Assembly (NCBI RefSeq): GCF_000950575.1
Contig: NZ_CP011005.1
Location: 3,348,001-3,412,000 of the forward strand
DNA from: Psychromicrobium lacuslunae
Lineage (GTDB): Bacteria; Actinomycetota; Actinomycetes; Actinomycetales; Micrococcaceae
DNA length: 64,000 bases
Direction of reading: 5' to 3'
Positions 61,592 to 64,000 of the stretch are shown piece after piece. The translations under genes were made by a program, and so were the position numbers. How positions within the stretch are numbered: the stretch's first letter is position 1; each line of letters starts with the position of its first letter. The notes below the pieces were generated by a model. That model saw only the letters and a program-made list of their open reading frames with translations. It made no database searches and was not told where the DNA came from.

Positions 61592-62619
61592 CCATTCAGT
61601 TGGATCCCGGTATTGCCAGTGAAACTGAGCTGGCTGCGATTGGCAATACAGCGTTGGTAGAGGTTACTGGCCTCGACCTCCCAGCCTCGGTCGGGCGGAG
61701 CAGAGTGCTCTTGAAACTTGAATCCGACAATCCGGGGGGTTCGATTAAGGATCGAACTGCCCTCAATATGGTCCGAGAGGCTGAACTGAGCGGCGATCTG
61801 CAGCCCGGCGCCACCATTGTGGAAAGCACCTCGGGAAACACTGGAGTGGGGCTTGCCTTGATCGGGGCGCTCACCGGGCATCCAGTGGTGATCATTACCG
61901 GGCAGGACACCTCGACGGAAAAAATCGAGGCGCTTCGCCGCCACCGCGCAAGAGTGGTGTTTGCCGACTGGGAAGCGGCGGCGGACTCTCCGGAGAACCC
62001 CAGAGCGGTAGCAGCCAGGATCGCTGAAGGCATTCCAGGGTCGTGGCGTCCGCAACAGTTCGATAATGCGGCGAATCCTTCGGCTCACTATTTTGGCACT
62101 GGCCCGGAGATTTGGCGGCAAACTCAGCGAGCTATCACGCACTTCGTAGCTGCGGTGGGGACAGGTGGCACCGTGACCGGTACCGGACGCTTCCTCAAGG
62201 AGCACAGTCAAGGTCGAGTGAAAGTTATTGCTGCGGATCCCGAAGGTTCGGTTTATTCGGGCGGCGAGCCCGGCAGAGTGCTTGTCGATGGGGTGGGGAA
62301 CACCTGGCCGCGAAGCCTCTGGCCAACTTCCTTCGACCCGACGGTAGTTGATGAGTATTTGAGCATCGGGAACGATGAGAGTTACACCACCTTGCACTTC
62401 CTGCGGAATCGTCACGGCCTGCTGCTTGGACCCTCTTCCGGACTGGCGCTCGCTGCGGCTCGGAGGGTTGCCGCGGAGGCTCCCGACGGCTCAGTAGTGG
62501 TGGCGATTGCACCAGACACCGGTAGCAACTATCTGAGTAAAGCCTTTAACCCGCAGTGGCTGGAGCAGCAGCAAATCCGAGTGGCGGGCAAGTTGCCTGT
62601 TCTTGACGTTGGTTCTTGA
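61588..62619 (+). CDS. cysteine synthase-like PLP-dependent enzyme
   Basis: 343 aa fold-type II PLP enzyme of the cysteine synthase / cystathionine beta-synthase family. The Schiff-base Lys is in NPGGSIKDRTALNM, the substrate loop is ESTSGNTGVGLAL, and the phosphate-binding loop is AVGTGGTVTGTG; no regulatory CBS domains. An unusual feature is a slightly altered middle segment (ITGQDTSTEKIEALRRHRARVVFADW) compared with CysK. It overlaps the lyase-like gene by 4 bp and is the last gene of the operon. Either it captures released sulfide into an amino acid or performs a beta-replacement/elimination on a pathway intermediate. Confidence 0.85.
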   Translation: MTIQLDPGIASETELAAIGNTALVEVTGLDLPASVGRSRVLLKLESDNPGGSIKDRTALNMVREAELSGDLQPGATIVESTSGNTGVGLALIGALTGHPVVIITGQDTSTEKIEALRRHRARVVFADWEAAADSPENPRAVAARIAEGIPGSWRPQQFDNAANPSAHYFGTGPEIWRQTQRAITHFVAAVGTGGTVTGTGRFLKEHSQGRVKVIAADPEGSVYSGGEPGRVLVDGVGNTWPRSLWPTSFDPTVVDEYLSIGNDESYTTLHFLRNRHGLLLGPSSGLALAAARRVAAEAPDGSVVVAIAPDTGSNYLSKAFNPQWLEQQQIRVAGKLPVLDVGS

Positions 62620-62817
62620 ACTGGTACTTGATCTCAATTTTTGTTCTGTAAGCGAAGCTGTGATGTGGGAGCAGCTTGGCTGGGTCTAGGCAGCGCTTCC
62701 CTAGATGCGGCTGGCTGGAGCTACTTAGCCCGAGCTACTTAGATAGATCTACTTAGCTAGGCGAGGAGGTCTGAATCCGCGCAGTTCCGGGAGTTTGGCG
62801 CCAACAGAGAGCCGAGT
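62620..62817. other. region between the PLP gene and the rRNA promoters, with 14-bp direct repeats
   Basis: No gene is seen. CTACTTAG occurs three times (62721-62728, 62735-62742, 62749-62756) with an exact 14-bp period. The rest carries no recognisable terminator or RNA. Confidence 0.5.
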
Positions 62818-62846
62818 TTGTATTCACCCGAGACCGGTGGTACAGT
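62818..62846 (+). promoter_or_regulatory. rRNA operon promoter P1 (upstream)
   Basis: TTGTAT (62818-62823), 17-bp spacer, TACAGT (62841-62846). It lies about 340 bp before the 16S gene. A large hairpin-forming stretch (CGCGCC ... GGCGCG, about 62855-62889) follows in the leader. Confidence 0.55.
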
Positions 62847-62969
62847 TAATTCCCGCGCCAAGGAACGAAATAATCGTTCGGAAGGCGCGAATCCAACGCT
62901 GAATGACCCTTCTAGGGCATCATGAAGCATCTCGAAAATCGAGTCAGAAACGCCGGTGAAACCGACGAT

Positions 62970-62998
62970 TTGACAGAGAGAATCGGGAAGGGTAAGTT
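62970..62998 (+). promoter_or_regulatory. rRNA operon promoter P2
   Basis: Consensus TTGACA (62970-62975), 17-bp spacer and TAAGTT (62993-62998), 185 bp before the 16S gene. This is the stronger of the two rrn promoters by sequence. Confidence 0.75.
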
Positions 62999-63051
62999 AG
63001 AAAAGTTGCTCCGAACAGCCGCTGAGAGGCGGAAACGGAGTCAGCCTGTTG

Positions 63052-63071
63052 TTTGAGAACTCAATAGTGTG
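63052..63071 (+). promoter_or_regulatory. rrn leader conserved box (antitermination/processing)
   Basis: TTTGAGAACTCAATAGTGTG matches the conserved leader element found before 16S genes in many actinobacteria, thought to serve antitermination and RNase III processing. Positions between this and the 16S start are T/G-rich leader. Confidence 0.7.
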
Positions 63072-63182
63072 TTTTGTTTTTTGTTGATACCAATGTTTTT
63101 TGTTTTTGGTATTTGCTCGCTGATGCTGCGCCCCTGTGTGGTGTTGGTGGGTTGATGCTGGGAATCATTTTTTGTAATGAAT

Positions 63183-64000
<818 letters not shown>

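Overview
The window comes from a high-GC Gram-positive bacterium, most likely a member of the Micrococcaceae in the Arthrobacter / Renibacterium / Psychromicrobium neighbourhood. This rests on the partial 16S rRNA gene at the right edge and on actinobacterial hallmarks: the proteasome activator Bpa, SenX3-RegX3, a CarD-ispD-ispF-cysS-rlmB block, the GlgE/TreS/maltokinase glucan pathway, a DUF2516 protein, and many GTG starts with 1-4 bp gene overlaps. Species is an inference. Almost all of the window is ordinary chromosomal sequence.

Left part (1-22.6 kb): a LysR-regulated catabolic operon (CoA-transferase, enoyl-CoA hydratase, acetoacetate-decarboxylase-like protein, 3-hydroxyacyl-CoA dehydrogenase cut by the window edge). 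Next come a large secreted subtilase, an MHS-family transporter, a wall-anchored (LPNTG) tripeptidyl-aminopeptidase-like hydrolase, and an epimerase behind a TetR gene that carries an in-frame amber codon. They are followed by a cupin, CstA with its YbdD partner, a short-chain dehydrogenase, a two-gene ABC exporter divergent from a DesKR-type two-component system, and a hotdog thioesterase.

Middle part (22.6-37.4 kb): a small phage-like immunity module (ImmA/IrrE peptidase, XRE repressor, divergent Cro-like regulator, operator-like repeats), then bpa with a conserved-looking partner gene, tRNA-Thr(CGU) and a HAD hydrolase. After these lie tmk-holB-peptidase lipoprotein, a gamma-type trans-sulfuration enzyme, a methyltransferase, gpmA, phoU divergent from senX3-regX3 with a candidate PHO box between them, a lipoprotein, and carD.

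Right part (37.5-64 kb): ispD-ispF, then cysS-rlmB-glgX and a secreted barnase-like RNase with its barstar. Then come a MazG-like pyrophosphohydrolase, convergent glgP, an ABC sugar importer without an ATPase gene, and a tightly coupled glgE-treS-(mak::glgB) operon. In this pathway TreS makes maltose from trehalose, maltokinase makes maltose-1-phosphate, GlgE polymerises it and GlgB branches it; GlgX and GlgP degrade the product. In this genome maltokinase and GlgB form one continuous reading frame, yet a perfect Shine-Dalgarno and ATG remain at the junction.

The most unusual system is the overlapping three-gene operon at 58.7-62.6 kb: an NtaA/DszA-type flavin monooxygenase, a histidine-ammonia-lyase homologue that has lost the MIO-forming Ala-Ser-Gly triad, and a cysteine-synthase-like PLP enzyme. 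I propose an undescribed organosulfur or amine-elimination route. An rRNA operon with two recognisable promoters begins after it and runs off the right edge.
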